DNA of 64,000 bases from Streptomyces sp. A012304 (GCF_026008495.1 NZ_BQUN01000012.1:122452-186451), one strand, 5' to 3'. Shown: positions 37,037 to 46,899, numbered from the stretch's first letter. Numbers and translations: made by a program. The notes: generated from the letters alone by a model not told the origin.

Positions 37037-38185
37037 TCACACCCCGGACGAGACCTCAGTCTTCTCGTCCGATCCCTCGCCCTTTCCCTCGGCCGCCGCC
37101 AGGGCCCTGTTGCGGCGGACGGAGGACCAGAAGGACCAGGCGATCAGGGCGACGCCGATGAGGCCGGTGATGACCTCGTGGATCTCGTACTGGATGGTGA
37201 CGAGGAGAAGCACGGCGAGGGCGCCGATCGCGTAGTGCGCGCCGTGCTCCAGGTAGACGTAGTCGTCGAGGGTGCCCTGGCGGACCAGGTAGACGGTGAG
37301 CGACCGGACGTACATGGCGCCGATACCGAGGCCGAGGGCCATCAGGACGATGTCGTTGGTGATGGCGAAGGCGCCGATCACGCCGTCGAAGGAGAAGGAC
37401 GCGTCCAGGACCTCCAGGTAGAGGAACATGAAGAACGCGGCCTTGCCGGCCAGGACGACCGCCGACTTGGGCTTGCCCTCGCGCTTGGCCTGCTCCTCGG
37501 CCTCGTGCTCGCGCTCCTCCTCCTCTTCGAGCTTGTCCTCGAAGAAGCCGGAGAGCCCGCCCACGATCATGTAGGTGATCAGACCCGCCACACCGGAGAT
37601 CAGGACCGTCTCCGCCTTGTCGGCGTGGGTGCCGCCGTGCTGGTGCGCGTGCTTGGCGAAGGTCATCGCGGAGATCATCAGCACGATCAGGGCGATGCAC
37701 ACCGACAGCATGTCGATCTTGCCGAGCTTGGCCAGGGGCCGCTCCAGCCAGCCGAGCCACTTGATGTCCCGGTCCTCGAAGATGAAGTCGAGGAAGATCA
37801 TCAGCAGGAACATGCCACCGAAGGCGGCGATCGACGGGTGGGCGTCCGTCACCAGCTGCTGGTAGCGGTCCTTGTCGGTGAGCGCGAGGTCGACGGCCTC
37901 GATCGGGCCCATCGAGGCGCTGACCGCGACGATGACGACGGGGAAGACCAGTCGCATACCGAAGACGGCGATGAGAATGCCGATCGTGAGGAAGATCTTC
38001 TGCCAGAAGGCATTCATCTTCTTCAGGATTCCGGCGTTGACGACTGCGTTGTCGAAGGACAGCGAGATCTCGAGGACGGAGAGGATCGCCACGACACCGA
38101 AAGCGGTCCACCCCCCGTAGAAGACCGCCGCGACGAGGCCGAGCGCGGTGACCGCGAACGACCAGCCGAAGGTTTTCAGAACCAC
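37037..38185 (-). CDS. TerC-superfamily (DUF475) integral membrane protein
   Basis: The 382-residue protein has about nine membrane helices. The paired acidic signatures of the TerC fold are EISLSFDNAVVNAGIL in the first half and EVLDASFSFDGVIGAFAITND in the second. A long charged cytoplasmic loop (EDKLEEEEEREHEAEEQAKREGKPK) lies between them. TerC proteins are implicated in metal ion export and in TerD-associated membrane complexes; acidic pairs of this kind bind Mn2+ or Ca2+. The start is GTG at 38185 with only a weak AGGATTGGG upstream. It lies 49 bp below a TerD gene. Confidence 0.87.
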   Translation of the reverse strand: MVLKTFGWSFAVTALGLVAAVFYGGWTAFGVVAILSVLEISLSFDNAVVNAGILKKMNAFWQKIFLTIGILIAVFGMRLVFPVVIVAVSASMGPIEAVDLALTDKDRYQQLVTDAHPSIAAFGGMFLLMIFLDFIFEDRDIKWLGWLERPLAKLGKIDMLSVCIALIVLMISAMTFAKHAHQHGGTHADKAETVLISGVAGLITYMIVGGLSGFFEDKLEEEEEREHEAEEQAKREGKPKSAVVLAGKAAFFMFLYLEVLDASFSFDGVIGAFAITNDIVLMALGLGIGAMYVRSLTVYLVRQGTLDDYVYLEHGAHYAIGALAVLLLVTIQYEIHEVITGLIGVALIAWSFWSSVRRNRALAAAEGKGEGSDEKTEVSSGV

Positions 38186-38234
38186 TGGCTACCCAATCCT
38201 GTATGTACGGGTCTCCCCCGCGCCGTACTCGGCT

Positions 38235-38810
38235 TTACGAAACGTTGACTCCGAAGTCTAGGGCGATGCCCCGCAGACCGGACGCGTACCCCTGCCCTAC
38301 CGCCCTGAACTTCCATTCCCCCTGGTAGCGATAGAGTTCACCGAAGATCATCGCAGTCTCGGTGGAGGCGTCCTCACTCAGGTCGTAGCGGGCGAGTTCC
38401 TGGCCGTCGGCCTGGTTGACGACACGGATGAAGGCGTTGCTGACCTGACCGAAGGTCTGTCCGCGCTCGTCGGCCATGTGGATGGAGACGGGGAAGACGA
38501 TCTTGTCGCAGTGGGCGGGGACCTTGGAGAGGTCGACCAGGAGCGACTCGTCGTCGCCGTCGCCCTCGCCGGTGAGGTTGTCGCCGGTGTGCTCCACGGA
38601 GCCGTCGGGGCTCTTGAGCTGGTTGTAGAAGACGAACCATTCGTCCCCCAGCACCCGCCCGCCGTGGCACAGCAGCGCACTGGCGTCCAGGTCGAAGGGG
38701 GCTCCGGTGGTGGAGCGCGCGTCCCAGCCGAGGCCGACCATCACCTGAGTGAGGTTCGGCGCGACCTTGGACAGGGAGACGTTTCCTCCCTTGGCGAGTG
38801 TGACGCCCAT
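38235..38810 (-). CDS. terD: TerD protein
   Basis: The 191-residue canonical TerD starts [15 protein letters not shown] and has the first Ca2+ motif in FDLDASALL, the second in [15 protein letters not shown], and the C-terminal [33 protein letters not shown]. TerD proteins form Ca2+-dependent complexes linked to tellurite, phage and general chemical stress resistance. GGGAGGA precedes the ATG by 7 bp. A second TerD gene lies 95 bp upstream, and the TerC-family gene follows. The two TerD proteins are close in sequence and probably duplicated. Confidence 0.93.
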   Translation of the reverse strand: MGVTLAKGGNVSLSKVAPNLTQVMVGLGWDARSTTGAPFDLDASALLCHGGRVLGDEWFVFYNQLKSPDGSVEHTGDNLTGEGDGDDESLLVDLSKVPAHCDKIVFPVSIHMADERGQTFGQVSNAFIRVVNQADGQELARYDLSEDASTETAMIFGELYRYQGEWKFRAVGQGYASGLRGIALDFGVNVS

Positions 38811-38905
38811 GATGCTGTCCTCCCCTGGGTCCTGCTTCTTCGGTTGTCCTGCGCGTCCGGCGCCGCCCGTAAACGGTGCGGCGCCGGACGAAATGGTCAC
38901 ACCTC

Positions 38906-39481
38906 TCAGACGTTGACGCCGAAGTCCTGCGCGATACCGCGCAGGCCCGAGGCGTACCCCTGGCCGATGGCGCGGAACTTCCACTCCACGCCGTGCCGGT
39001 AGAGCTCGCCGAAGACCATCGCGGTCTCCGTCGAGGCGTCCTCGCTGAGGTCGTAGCGGGCGATCTCGGCGCCGCCGGCCTGGTTCACGACGCGGATGAA
39101 CGCGTTGCGCACCTGGCCGAAGGACTGCTGGCGGTTCTCGGCGTCGTAGATCGAGACCGGGAAGACGATCTTCTCGACGTCGGCCGGGACGCCGGCCAGG
39201 TCGACCTTGATCTGCTCGTCGTCGCCCTCGCCCTCACCGGTGAGGTTGTCACCGGTGTGCTCGACGGAGCCGTCGGGGCTCTTGAGGTTGTTGAAGAAGA
39301 CGAAGTGCGCGTCGCTGGCGACCTTGCCCGCGCCGTTCAGCAGCAGCGCGCTCGCGTCCAGGTCGAAGTCGGTGCCGGTCGTGGTGCGCACGTCCCACCC
39401 CAGACCGACGATGACCGCGGTCAGGCCCGGGGCCTCCTTGGTCAGTGAAACATTGCCGCCCTTGCTGAGGCTGACTCCCAC
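38906..39481 (-). CDS. terD: TerD protein (second copy)
   Basis: The 191 residues start [15 protein letters not shown] and keep both Ca2+ sites, [12 protein letters not shown] and [15 protein letters not shown], and the same C-terminal segment as its neighbour. It probably heads the minus-strand ter operon (terD, terD, TerC family, TerD-like), since only about 160 bp of promoter-like sequence separate it from the next gene. The GTG start has GGAGG at 5 bp. Confidence 0.93.
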   Translation of the reverse strand: MGVSLSKGGNVSLTKEAPGLTAVIVGLGWDVRTTTGTDFDLDASALLLNGAGKVASDAHFVFFNNLKSPDGSVEHTGDNLTGEGEGDDEQIKVDLAGVPADVEKIVFPVSIYDAENRQQSFGQVRNAFIRVVNQAGGAEIARYDLSEDASTETAMVFGELYRHGVEWKFRAIGQGYASGLRGIAQDFGVNV

Positions 39482-39638
39482 GAGTCCTCCATTGGTGTCC
39501 CGGGGCGCGCGGCCCCGTGATGCGTCGGATATCGGATCAACGAGTCGATCCTAGTGACGGGTTCCCGCCCCCCGCAGGCCCTGGAGCCGAAGAATCACAG
39601 GGTGTCGGCATCGGCTCGCCCTCGGGGGCCGGCGGACA

Positions 39639-40097
39639 TCAGAGGGCGTCGAGCGCCTTGACGTACTCGTTCAGGTCGCGGGCGTCCGGCAGGCCGTTGA
39701 CGACGGTCCAGCGCACCACGCCCTCCTTGTCGATGACGAAGGTGCCGCGCACCGCGCAGCCCTTGTCCTCGGCGAAGACGCCGTAGGCGCGGGAGACCTC
39801 GCCGTGCGGCCAGAAGTCGCTCAGCAGCGGGTACTCCAGGCCCTCCTGCTCGGCGAAGACGCGCAGGGTGTGGATGGAGTCGTTGGAGACGGCGAGCAGC
39901 TGGGTGTCGCGGTCGGAGAACTGCGGCAGGTTGTCGCGCAGCTCGCACAGCTCGCCGGTGCACACGCCGGTGAAGGCGAAGGGGTAGAACAGCAGAACGA
40001 CGTTCTTGCTGCCGCGGAAGTCGGACAGCTTGACGGTGGCGCCGTGGTTGTCCTTGAGCTCGAAGTCGGGGGCCTTGTCGCCGACCTGGATCGCCAT
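39639..40097 (-). CDS. AhpE-type peroxiredoxin
   Basis: The 152-residue protein has the peroxiredoxin active site [13 protein letters not shown]: Thr43, peroxidatic Cys46 and a further Cys51, with the conserved Arg in the strand near [11 protein letters not shown]. Length and sequence match the AhpE class, known in Mycobacterium as a 1-Cys enzyme that reduces peroxides and peroxynitrite. It is cytoplasmic. The ATG at 40097 follows GGGACATCCAGGAG. It lies downstream of the DUF3052 gene on the same strand with a 138-bp gap. Confidence 0.92.
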   Translation of the reverse strand: MAIQVGDKAPDFELKDNHGATVKLSDFRGSKNVVLLFYPFAFTGVCTGELCELRDNLPQFSDRDTQLLAVSNDSIHTLRVFAEQEGLEYPLLSDFWPHGEVSRAYGVFAEDKGCAVRGTFVIDKEGVVRWTVVNGLPDARDLNEYVKALDAL

Positions 40098-40235
40098 CTC
40101 CTGGATGTCCCTTCGGTGAGGCTGTTCGGGTGGGACCCACCCTACGCAGCGATCACCGCCCGGCATCGGACGGGCTGGCGACGCCAGCCCGTCCGGCGTT
40201 CGAAGGGCCGGTGCGGGCGCTCCTTCGGTACGGGG

Positions 40236-40673
40236 CTACTTCTTGGCCTTGGCCGCCTTGGGGGTCACCAGCCGGCTGCCGCTCCAGTCCTTGCCCACGC
40301 TGACGCTCTTGCTGGCCGACAGACCCGCCGTCGTCGCGGCTTCCGAGATGTCGCTCGGCTCCACGTACCCCGCACGGCCGGTCTTCGGCGTGAGGAGGAG
40401 GATCGAGCCGCCTTCTTCGATGTACGTGGTGGCGTCCACCAGCGCATCCGTCAGGTCGCCGTCCTCGTCGCGGAACCACAGCACCACGGCGTCGGCCACG
40501 TCGTCGTAGTCCTCGTCCACCAGGTCGCTGCCGATGACTTCCTCGATGGACTCGCGGAGCTCCTGATCGACGTCGTCGTCGTAGCCGATCTCCTGGACCA
40601 CCTGCTCGGGCTGGAACCCCAGCCTGACGGCAGGGCTCGTCCGCTCCTCCGCGTGGTCCGCGGTCGCGCTCAC
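40236..40673 (-). CDS. DUF3052 protein
   Basis: The 145-residue acidic protein contains LGFQPEQVVQEIGYDDDVDQELRE and GGSILLLTPKTGRAGYVEPSDISEAATTAGL, the DUF3052 signature. It ends in a Lys/Ala-rich tail (TPKAAKAKK). It is always found beside aceE in Streptomyces as I recall, divergently transcribed; no function is established. The GTG start has AGGAGG at 6 bp. Confidence 0.85.
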   Translation of the reverse strand: MSATADHAEERTSPAVRLGFQPEQVVQEIGYDDDVDQELRESIEEVIGSDLVDEDYDDVADAVVLWFRDEDGDLTDALVDATTYIEEGGSILLLTPKTGRAGYVEPSDISEAATTAGLSASKSVSVGKDWSGSRLVTPKAAKAKK

Positions 40674-40771
40674 GGGTTGCCTCCTGATCGTTTTTCGGGA
40701 ATAACTCAGCCACGCGCGTGCGCGAAGCATTGGCCGTAGTCCACACGGGCGGGACCGATCGCGCAAGTACC

Positions 40772-40789
40772 CGGCGGTTCAGACCGCCG
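40772..40789. promoter_or_regulatory. 7-bp hairpin in the aceE upstream region
   Basis: CGGCGGT (40772-40778) and ACCGCCG (40783-40789) form a perfect hairpin in the 362-bp gap between the divergent DUF3052 and aceE genes. It could be an operator or part of a leader. Confidence 0.35.
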
Positions 40790-40847
40790 AAACGGTGACG
40801 ATCCCGGCGGTGTCGGCGCAACTCCTGACACGGTATCCCGTCCGGCA

Positions 40848-40861
40848 GTGACACACATCAC
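40848..40861. promoter_or_regulatory. candidate Crp-type operator upstream of aceE
   Basis: GTGA-N6-TCAC matches the palindromic Crp/FNR core and differs from the Streptomyces form GTG-N6-GNCAC (recalled) by one base. It lies about 175 bp before the aceE GTG. Binding is not shown; the rest of the gap has weak promoter-like boxes only. Confidence 0.35.
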
Positions 40862-41035
40862 GGCCATCTGCCGGGTTTGCGCGTTTGGGTGCGCGCCAGG
40901 GTAGGAGATCCCATGAGTCCCTCGGGTTACCTCTCGGTAGAGATGACGTTTGCCTCCCCGAGGTACACGATGGGGAACGGTGCAGGCATACCGCAGACCC
41001 TCGAAAATACGGCCCTCTGACAGGTAAGGAACAGC

Positions 41036-43783
41036 GTGGCTTCCGGATCCGATCGCAACCCGATCATCATTGGCGGCCTTCCGAGTCAGGTTCCTGACTT
41101 CGACCCCGAGGAAACCCAGGAGTGGCTCGACTCCCTCGACGCCGCGATCGACGAGCGCGGCCGGGAGCGGGCCCGCTATCTCATGCTGCGCCTGATCGAG
41201 CGGGCCCGCGAGAAGCGCGTGGCCGTGCCCGAGATGCGCAGCACGGACTACGTCAACACGATCCCCACCAAGAGCGAGCCGTTCTTCCCGGGCAACGAGG
41301 AGATCGAGCGGAAGATCCTGAACGCCACCCGCTGGAACGCGGCCGTGATGGTCTCGCGCGCCCAGCGCCCGGGCATCGGCGTCGGCGGTCACATCGCCAC
41401 CTTCGCCTCCTCGGCGTCGCTGTACGACGTGGGCTTCAACCACTTCTTCCGCGGCAAGGACGAGGGCGACGGCGGCGACCAGGTCTTCTTCCAGGGGCAC
41501 GCCTCGCCGGGCATCTACGCGCGCGCGTTCCTGCTCGACCGGCTCGGCGAGAACAACCTGGACGCGTTCCGCCAGGAGAAGTCGAAGGCGCCGTACGGGC
41601 TGTCGTCGTACCCGCATCCGCGGCTGATGCCGGACTTCTGGGAGTTCCCGACCGTGTCGATGGGCCTCGGGCCGATCGGCGCGATCTACCAGGCGCGGAT
41701 GAACCGCTACATGCACGCGCGCGGGATCGCCGACACCTCCCGCTCGCACGTGTGGGCGTTCCTCGGGGACGGCGAGATGGACGAGCCGGAGTCGCTCGGC
41801 CAGCTCACCATCGCCGCCCGTGAGGGCCTGGACAACCTGACCTTCGTCGTCAACTGCAACCTCCAGCGCCTGGACGGCCCGGTGCGCGGCAACGGCAAGG
41901 TCATCCAGGAGCTGGAGTCGGTCTTCCGGGGCGCCGGCTGGAACGTGATCAAGCTGATCTGGGACCGCACCTGGGACCCGCTGCTCGCGCAGGACCGGGA
42001 CGGGATCCTGGTCAACAAGATGAACATCACGCCGGACGGCCAGTTCCAGACGTATGCCACCGAGACCGGCTCCTACATCCGCGAGCATTTCTTCGGGGAC
42101 GACCAGCGGCTGCGCGCGATGGTCGAGGGCATGACCGACGACCAGATCCTGCACCTGGGGCGCGGCGGTCACGACCACCGGAAGATCTACGCGGCGTACA
42201 AGGCGGCCAAGGAGCACCAGGGCCAGCCGACGGTCATCCTCGCCAAGACGATCAAGGGCTGGACCCTGGGGCCCAACTTCGAGGGCCGCAACGCCACGCA
42301 CCAGATGAAGAAGCTGACGGTCGACGACCTGAAGCGGTTCCGCGACCGGCTGCACCTGCCGATCTCCGACAAGGAGCTGGAGAGCGGGCTCCCGCCGTAC
42401 TACCACCCGGGGCGGGACTCCGAGGAGATCCAGTACATGCACGACCGGCGCAAGTCGCTCGGCGGGTACGTGCCGACCCGTGTGGTGCGCGCCAAGCCGC
42501 TGCCGCTGCCGGACGACAAGACGTACGCGACCGTGAAGAAGGGCTCCGGTCAGCAGTCGATCGCCACCACCATGGCGTTCGTGCGGCTGCTGAAGGACCT
42601 CATGCGGGACAAGGAACTCGGCAAGCGGTTCGTACTGATCGCGCCGGACGAGTACCGCACCTTCGGCATGGACTCGTTCTTCCCGAGCGCGAAGATCTAC
42701 AACCCGCTCGGCCAGCAGTACGAGGCGGTCGACCGGGAGCTGCTGCTCGCGTACAAGGAGTCCCCGACCGGGCAGATGCTGCACGACGGCATCTCCGAGG
42801 CCGGCTGCACGGCCTCGCTGGTCGCGGCCGGCTCGGCGTACGCCACGCACGGCGAGCCGCTCGTCCCGGTCTACGTCTTCTACTCGATGTTCGGCTTCCA
42901 GCGCACCGGCGACCAGTTCTGGCAGATGGCCGACCAGCTGGCGCGCGGCTTCGTCCTGGGGGCGACCGCCGGCCGTACGACGCTGACCGGTGAGGGCCTC
43001 CAGCACGCGGACGGCCACTCGCAGCTGCTGGCGTCCACGAACCCGGGGTGCGTCGCCTACGACCCGGCGTTCGGCTACGAGATCGCGCACATCGTGCAGG
43101 ACGGTCTGCGGCGGATGTACGGCGAGACCGCCGACGGCAGGCCGGGCGAGGACGTCTTCTACTACCTCACCGTCTACAACGAGCCCATCCAGCACCCGGC
43201 CGAGCCGGAGAACGTGGACGTCGAGGGCATCCTCAAGGGCGTCTACCGGTTCAGCGAGGGCACGGCCGGGGCGATCCCGGCGCAGATCATGGCCTCCGGT
43301 GTGGCGGTGCCGTGGGCCGTCGAGGCGCAGCGGATCCTCGCCGAGGAGTGGAACGTGAAGGCCGACGTGTGGTCGGCGACCTCCTGGAACGAGCTGCGGC
43401 GCGAGGCCGTGAGCTGCGAGGAGCACAACCTGCTGCACCCGGAGGAGGAGCAGCGGGTGCCGTACGTGACGCGGAAGCTGACCGGGGCGCAGGGGCCGTT
43501 CATCGCCGTCTCCGACTGGATGCGGTCGGTGCCGGACCAGATCGCGCGCTGGGTGCCGGGCACGTACCAGTCGCTGGGCGCGGACGGGTTCGGCTTCGCG
43601 GACACCCGCGGCGCGGCCCGCCGCTTCTTCCACATCGACGCGCAGTCGATCGTGGTGGCGGTGCTGACCGAGCTGGCCAAGGAGGGCAAGGTCGACCGGT
43701 CGGCGTTGAAGCAGGCCATCGACCGCTACCAGCTGCTGGACGTCTCGGCGGCGGACCCCGGGGCGGCGGGCGGCGACGCCTAG
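41036..43783 (+). CDS. aceE: pyruvate dehydrogenase E1, homodimeric type
   Basis: The 915-residue enzyme decarboxylates pyruvate with thiamine diphosphate and passes the acetyl group to the E2 lipoyl domain. The ThDP motif runs from [16 protein letters not shown] (about residue 241) to [15 protein letters not shown], and the substrate/cofactor residues are in [16 protein letters not shown] and [15 protein letters not shown]. Length is normal for AceE. The GTG start has TAAGGA at 6 bp. No E2 or E3 gene is adjacent, which is usual for actinobacteria. A perfect hairpin follows 19 bp after the stop. Confidence 0.97.
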   Translation: MASGSDRNPIIIGGLPSQVPDFDPEETQEWLDSLDAAIDERGRERARYLMLRLIERAREKRVAVPEMRSTDYVNTIPTKSEPFFPGNEEIERKILNATRWNAAVMVSRAQRPGIGVGGHIATFASSASLYDVGFNHFFRGKDEGDGGDQVFFQGHASPGIYARAFLLDRLGENNLDAFRQEKSKAPYGLSSYPHPRLMPDFWEFPTVSMGLGPIGAIYQARMNRYMHARGIADTSRSHVWAFLGDGEMDEPESLGQLTIAAREGLDNLTFVVNCNLQRLDGPVRGNGKVIQELESVFRGAGWNVIKLIWDRTWDPLLAQDRDGILVNKMNITPDGQFQTYATETGSYIREHFFGDDQRLRAMVEGMTDDQILHLGRGGHDHRKIYAAYKAAKEHQGQPTVILAKTIKGWTLGPNFEGRNATHQMKKLTVDDLKRFRDRLHLPISDKELESGLPPYYHPGRDSEEIQYMHDRRKSLGGYVPTRVVRAKPLPLPDDKTYATVKKGSGQQSIATTMAFVRLLKDLMRDKELGKRFVLIAPDEYRTFGMDSFFPSAKIYNPLGQQYEAVDRELLLAYKESPTGQMLHDGISEAGCTASLVAAGSAYATHGEPLVPVYVFYSMFGFQRTGDQFWQMADQLARGFVLGATAGRTTLTGEGLQHADGHSQLLASTNPGCVAYDPAFGYEIAHIVQDGLRRMYGETADGRPGEDVFYYLTVYNEPIQHPAEPENVDVEGILKGVYRFSEGTAGAIPAQIMASGVAVPWAVEAQRILAEEWNVKADVWSATSWNELRREAVSCEEHNLLHPEEEQRVPYVTRKLTGAQGPFIAVSDWMRSVPDQIARWVPGTYQSLGADGFGFADTRGAARRFFHIDAQSIVVAVLTELAKEGKVDRSALKQAIDRYQLLDVSAADPGAAGGDA

Positions 43784-43802
43784 GCGGCGCGCGGCGGTTC
43801 AC

Positions 43803-43836
43803 CGGGGGCGGTGAGGTTCGTACCTCACCGCCCCCG
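43803..43836 (+). terminator. aceE terminator hairpin
   Basis: A 14-bp exact stem (43803-43816 with 43823-43836) closes a TTCGTA loop 19 bp after the aceE stop. No T-run follows. The next gene starts 21 bp beyond, so its promoter must overlap the hairpin or it depends on read-through. Confidence 0.75.
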
Positions 43837-43857
43837 ACTCTGCACGAATTCTTTACG

Positions 43858-44658
43858 ATGCGGGGCATGCAGGAGCTATCGGCCCAGACCCGTTGGGAGC
43901 GACGGACGCAGCGGCCGCTGTTGGCGCTCGCCGCAGTGTTCGCCGTCGCCTACGCCCTTCCGATCGTCGACACATCGGCCGGACGGTCGCTGACGGCCGT
44001 GTGCACCGCGGTCGAATGGGCGGTGTGGGCGGCGTTCGCCGCGGACTACGCGGTGCGGCTGGTGCTGGCGGAGGACCGACGGGAGTTCGTCCGGACGCAC
44101 TGGCTGGACCTGTGCGCGGTGGTGCTGCCGCTGATCCAGCCGTTGAAGCTGCTGCGGCTGGTGTCGACGCTGCTGCTGGTGGGGCAGCGGGCGCGGATGG
44201 CCTCGCAGGTGCGGGTGACGACGTATGTCGCGGGCTCGGTCGCGGGGCTGCTGGTGTTCGGCTCGCTGGCGGTGCTGTCGGTGGAGCGGGACTCGCCGGA
44301 CGGGAACATCCGCACGCTGGGTGACGCGCTGTGGTGGTCCTTCACCACGATGACGACCGTCGGGTACGGGGATCACGCGCCGACCACCGGGATGGGGCGG
44401 GTGATCGCGGTGGGGCTGATGCTCTCGGGGATCGCGCTGCTGGGTGTGGTGACCGCGAACATCGCGGCGTGGTTCATCGAGCGGTTCGAGAAGGACGACG
44501 TCGGCGAGCAGGAGCGGACGGAGGCGATCCGGGCGCTGACGGAGGAGGTCCGGGCGCTGCGGGCGGAGGTGGCGGCGCTGCGGGAGCCTGCCGGCGGGGG
44601 CGGGGTTGGTGCGGGGGTGCTTGAACGGGGGGCCGGGGTTGGCGCTGAGGGCGCTTGA
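43858..44658 (+). CDS. voltage-gated-type potassium channel protein
   Basis: The 266-residue protein has a reduced voltage-sensor-like set of helices (PLLALAAVFAVAYAL; VEWAVWAAFAADYAVRLVL; a region with LKLLRLVSTLLLV in place of S4). A pore module follows: helix VAGLLVFGSLAVL, the selectivity filter TTVGYGD, and helix IAVGLMLSGIALLGVVTANI. A short coiled coil (EEVRALRAEVAAL) follows for tetramerisation. The Gly-rich end is produced by a 34-bp duplication that also supplies the stop. No Shine-Dalgarno is seen before the ATG at 43858; 43867 is an alternative. Confidence 0.87.
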   Translation: MRGMQELSAQTRWERRTQRPLLALAAVFAVAYALPIVDTSAGRSLTAVCTAVEWAVWAAFAADYAVRLVLAEDRREFVRTHWLDLCAVVLPLIQPLKLLRLVSTLLLVGQRARMASQVRVTTYVAGSVAGLLVFGSLAVLSVERDSPDGNIRTLGDALWWSFTTMTTVGYGDHAPTTGMGRVIAVGLMLSGIALLGVVTANIAAWFIERFEKDDVGEQERTEAIRALTEEVRALRAEVAALREPAGGGGVGAGVLERGAGVGAEGA

Positions 44659-44675
44659 ACGGGGGGCCGGGTTGG
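44619..44675. repeat. duplication at the 3' end of the channel gene
   Basis: Bases 44619-44642 recur at 44653-44675 with one missing G. The first copy is translated (LERGAGVG...), and the TGA of the gene is formed in the second copy. Confidence 0.75.
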
Positions 44676-44797
44676 TGCTGGGGGGTGGGTCGCGCGGCCC
44701 GGCGCCGGCGGGGTGCCGCCCGCGCCCACCCGTGCCGCCCCAGACGGCACGACTGCCCGCGGACTGACGGGGGCGGGGCCCCGCGGCGCGCCCACCA

Positions 44798-44855
44798 CCG
44801 CCGCCTGCGGGCCCGTCGTGGCTGATCGCGCAGTTCCCCGCGCCCCTGGGAGCCG
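44798..44855. repeat. copy of a Streptomyces dispersed intergenic repeat
   Basis: This stretch includes CTGATCGCGCAGTTCCCCGC followed by GCCCCT and preceded by CTGCGGGCCCGTCGTGG. I recall near-identical sequence between many unrelated genes in Streptomyces chromosomes, often with a following complementary arm that is absent here. The recollection needs a genome search. Confidence 0.55.
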
Positions 44856-44862
44856 ACGGGCG

Positions 44863-45036
44863 CGTGCGCGGGACTGTCGGGGGCGTGCCCGGGACTGACG
44901 GGGGGCGTGCCCGGGGCCGACGGGTGCGAGCCCGGGGACTGACGGGTGTGCCCGCGGCCGACGGGGGCCAGCCCGAGGGCCGACGGACGCATGCCCGGGG
45001 ACTGACGGGGCGTGCCCGGGGACCGGCGGGGGCGTG
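44863..45036. repeat. degenerate tandem repeat of about 21 bp, eight to nine units
   Basis: Successive units follow the pattern (G)TGCCCGGGG(A)C(T/C)GACGGGG with small indels. No protein frame or RNA fold explains it. Together with the two repeats before it, it fills the 558-bp gap between the channel and the exporter genes, where I find no gene. Confidence 0.7.
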
Positions 45037-45216
45037 CCGCCCGCGGGCTGATGTGAGAGGTGGTCGGCGGCGCGCTGTCCCCCTCCGGCAGCGCGCCGCA
45101 GCCCCTGGCCGCCCTCCCCTCCGGAGGGCTTGACCCACTGTGACCTGTGACACGTGCCGGAGGCGAGGGACCTTTAGCGTTGTCACCCTGATAGGGGAAA
45201 CTCCGCTGAAATCGCG

Positions 45217-46836
45217 TCAGATGTGGCCGACCCCGGCGCCCGCCTCCGCGTTCTGACCGCGCTTGGTGAGCAGGGCGACGAGGACCGCCACCGCCGCCAC
45301 GCCGGCCGCGACCAGGGACGCCAGGCTCATCCCGGAGAGGAAGGTGTCATGGGCGACGTCGGTGATCTTCGCGGCGACGGCGTCCGGGGTGCCCGGCGCG
45401 ATCGGTGCCACGCCGACCTGGACCGCCTCGGAGGCCTGGTGCTCCTGGGCCGCCGTCAGCGGCGGGAGCCCCGCGTCCGTCCAGTTGCCCGCGAGGTCGC
45501 TGTCGACCTTGGAGGCCATCACGGCGCCCAGGACGGCCGTACCGAGGCTGCCGCCGATCTGCATGGCCGCCTGCTGGAGGCCGCCGGCGACACCGGAGAG
45601 CTCCATGGGGGCGTTGCCCACGATGACCTCGGTGGCGCCGACCATGACCGGCGCGAGGCCGAGGCCGAGCAGGGCGAACCAGAGGGACATGACACCGCTG
45701 CCGGTGCCCGTGTCCAGCGTGGACATGCCATACATGGCGATCGCGGTGGCCGCCATGCCGCCGGCCAGCGGCACGCGCGGGCCGACCTTGGTGATCATCG
45801 CGCCCGCGAGCGGAGAGCCGACGATCATCATGCCGGTGAGCGGCAGCAGGTGCAGACCCGCGTCGATCGGGCTCATGCCGTGCACGTTCTGGAGGTAGAA
45901 CGTCACGAAGAACAGGCCGCCCATGAACGCGATGGCCATCAGCACCATCAGCACCACACCGGCGGAGAGCGGGACGGAGCGGAACAGCCCCAGCGGTATC
46001 AGCGGCTCGCTCACCTTGGTCTCCCAGAGGGAGAACAGCGCGAACAGCAGCACGGACGCGCCGATGAACGCCCACGTCTTGCCGTCGCCCCAGCCCCACT
46101 CCGGAGCCTTGATCAGCGCCCACACCAGGCAGAACATCGCACCCGAGAGCAGGACGATGCCGAGGATGTCGAAGGAGCGCGGCGCGTTCTCGGCGCGGTG
46201 GTCGAGCAGCATCACGACGCCGAGGGCGACGGCGAGGATGCCGACCGGCACGTTGATGAAGAACACCGACTGCCAGTTGACGTGCTCGACGAGGACACCG
46301 CCGAGGATCGGGCCGCCGGCGGTGGAGGCGCCGATGACCATGCCCCAGATGCCGATGGCCATGTTGAGCTTCTCGGCCGGGAAGGTCGCCCGCAGCAGGC
46401 CGAGCGCGGCCGGCATCAGCAGCGCGCCGAACAGACCCTGGAGGACACGGAACGTCACGACGAACGCGATGCTGTCGGAGAGGCCGATCGCGCCGGACGC
46501 GGCGGCGAAGCCGACGACTCCGATCAGGAAGGTCTGCCGATGGCCGAAGCGGTCACCGAGCTTGCCCGCGGTGATCAGGGAGACCGCGAGGGCGAGGAAG
46601 TAGGCGTTGGTGATCCACTGCACCTCGGCGAAGGTGGCGCCGAGGTCCTTGGCGATGGCCGGGTTGGCGATGGCCACGATGGTGCCGTCGAGGGCCACCA
46701 TCATGACGCCCACGGCGACGGTGATGAGCGTGAACCACGGGTGGCCGCGCAGCCCCGTGGCCGGTGGCTGGTCCGACGGACCGGAGGGTATGGCGTCCCC
46801 CGGGCCCGTCTTGTCGATGGTGGTCTGACTAGTCAT
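45217..46836 (-). CDS. DHA2-family 14-TM multidrug exporter
   Basis: The 539-residue MFS protein has MMVALDGTIVAIANPAI in the first helix, motif A GKLGDRFGHRQTF, the motif C-like ASTAGGPILGGVLVEH and 14 helices, the profile of EmrB/QacA-type H+-coupled exporters. It diverges from a TetR regulator gene, the usual local control for such pumps. The ATG at 46836 has no clear ribosome site, and the likely -10 lies about 10 bp upstream, so a leaderless message is possible. The substrate is unknown. Confidence 0.92.
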   Translation of the reverse strand: MTSQTTIDKTGPGDAIPSGPSDQPPATGLRGHPWFTLITVAVGVMMVALDGTIVAIANPAIAKDLGATFAEVQWITNAYFLALAVSLITAGKLGDRFGHRQTFLIGVVGFAAASGAIGLSDSIAFVVTFRVLQGLFGALLMPAALGLLRATFPAEKLNMAIGIWGMVIGASTAGGPILGGVLVEHVNWQSVFFINVPVGILAVALGVVMLLDHRAENAPRSFDILGIVLLSGAMFCLVWALIKAPEWGWGDGKTWAFIGASVLLFALFSLWETKVSEPLIPLGLFRSVPLSAGVVLMVLMAIAFMGGLFFVTFYLQNVHGMSPIDAGLHLLPLTGMMIVGSPLAGAMITKVGPRVPLAGGMAATAIAMYGMSTLDTGTGSGVMSLWFALLGLGLAPVMVGATEVIVGNAPMELSGVAGGLQQAAMQIGGSLGTAVLGAVMASKVDSDLAGNWTDAGLPPLTAAQEHQASEAVQVGVAPIAPGTPDAVAAKITDVAHDTFLSGMSLASLVAAGVAAVAVLVALLTKRGQNAEAGAGVGHI

Positions 46837-46860
46837 ACCGCGGAGGCTAATGACAGCCAC

Positions 46861-46899
46861 TGACAGTTGACAAACCAATTCACTAGTCGGTAACTGTCA
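46861..46899. promoter_or_regulatory. candidate TetR operator in the exporter/regulator gap
   Basis: TGACAGTT at 46861-46868 is exactly complementary to AACTGTCA at 46892-46899, and TTGACA at 46867 could be a -35 element for the regulator gene. Extra TGACAG and ACTAGTC copies lie nearby. It is placed to repress both divergent genes. Confidence 0.5.

Noticed and set aside
37037..38185. A second manganese riboswitch upstream of the TerC-family gene
   Set aside because: Only 49 bp separate it from terD, and none of the yybP-ykoY motifs occur there.
40706..43633. 975-codon minus-strand frame opposite aceE
   Set aside because: It is wholly antisense to aceE, lacks family motifs and has the composition of a shadow frame.
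44658..45217. CRISPR array in the repeat-rich gap
   Set aside because: Units are degenerate, about 21 bp long and without unique spacers.
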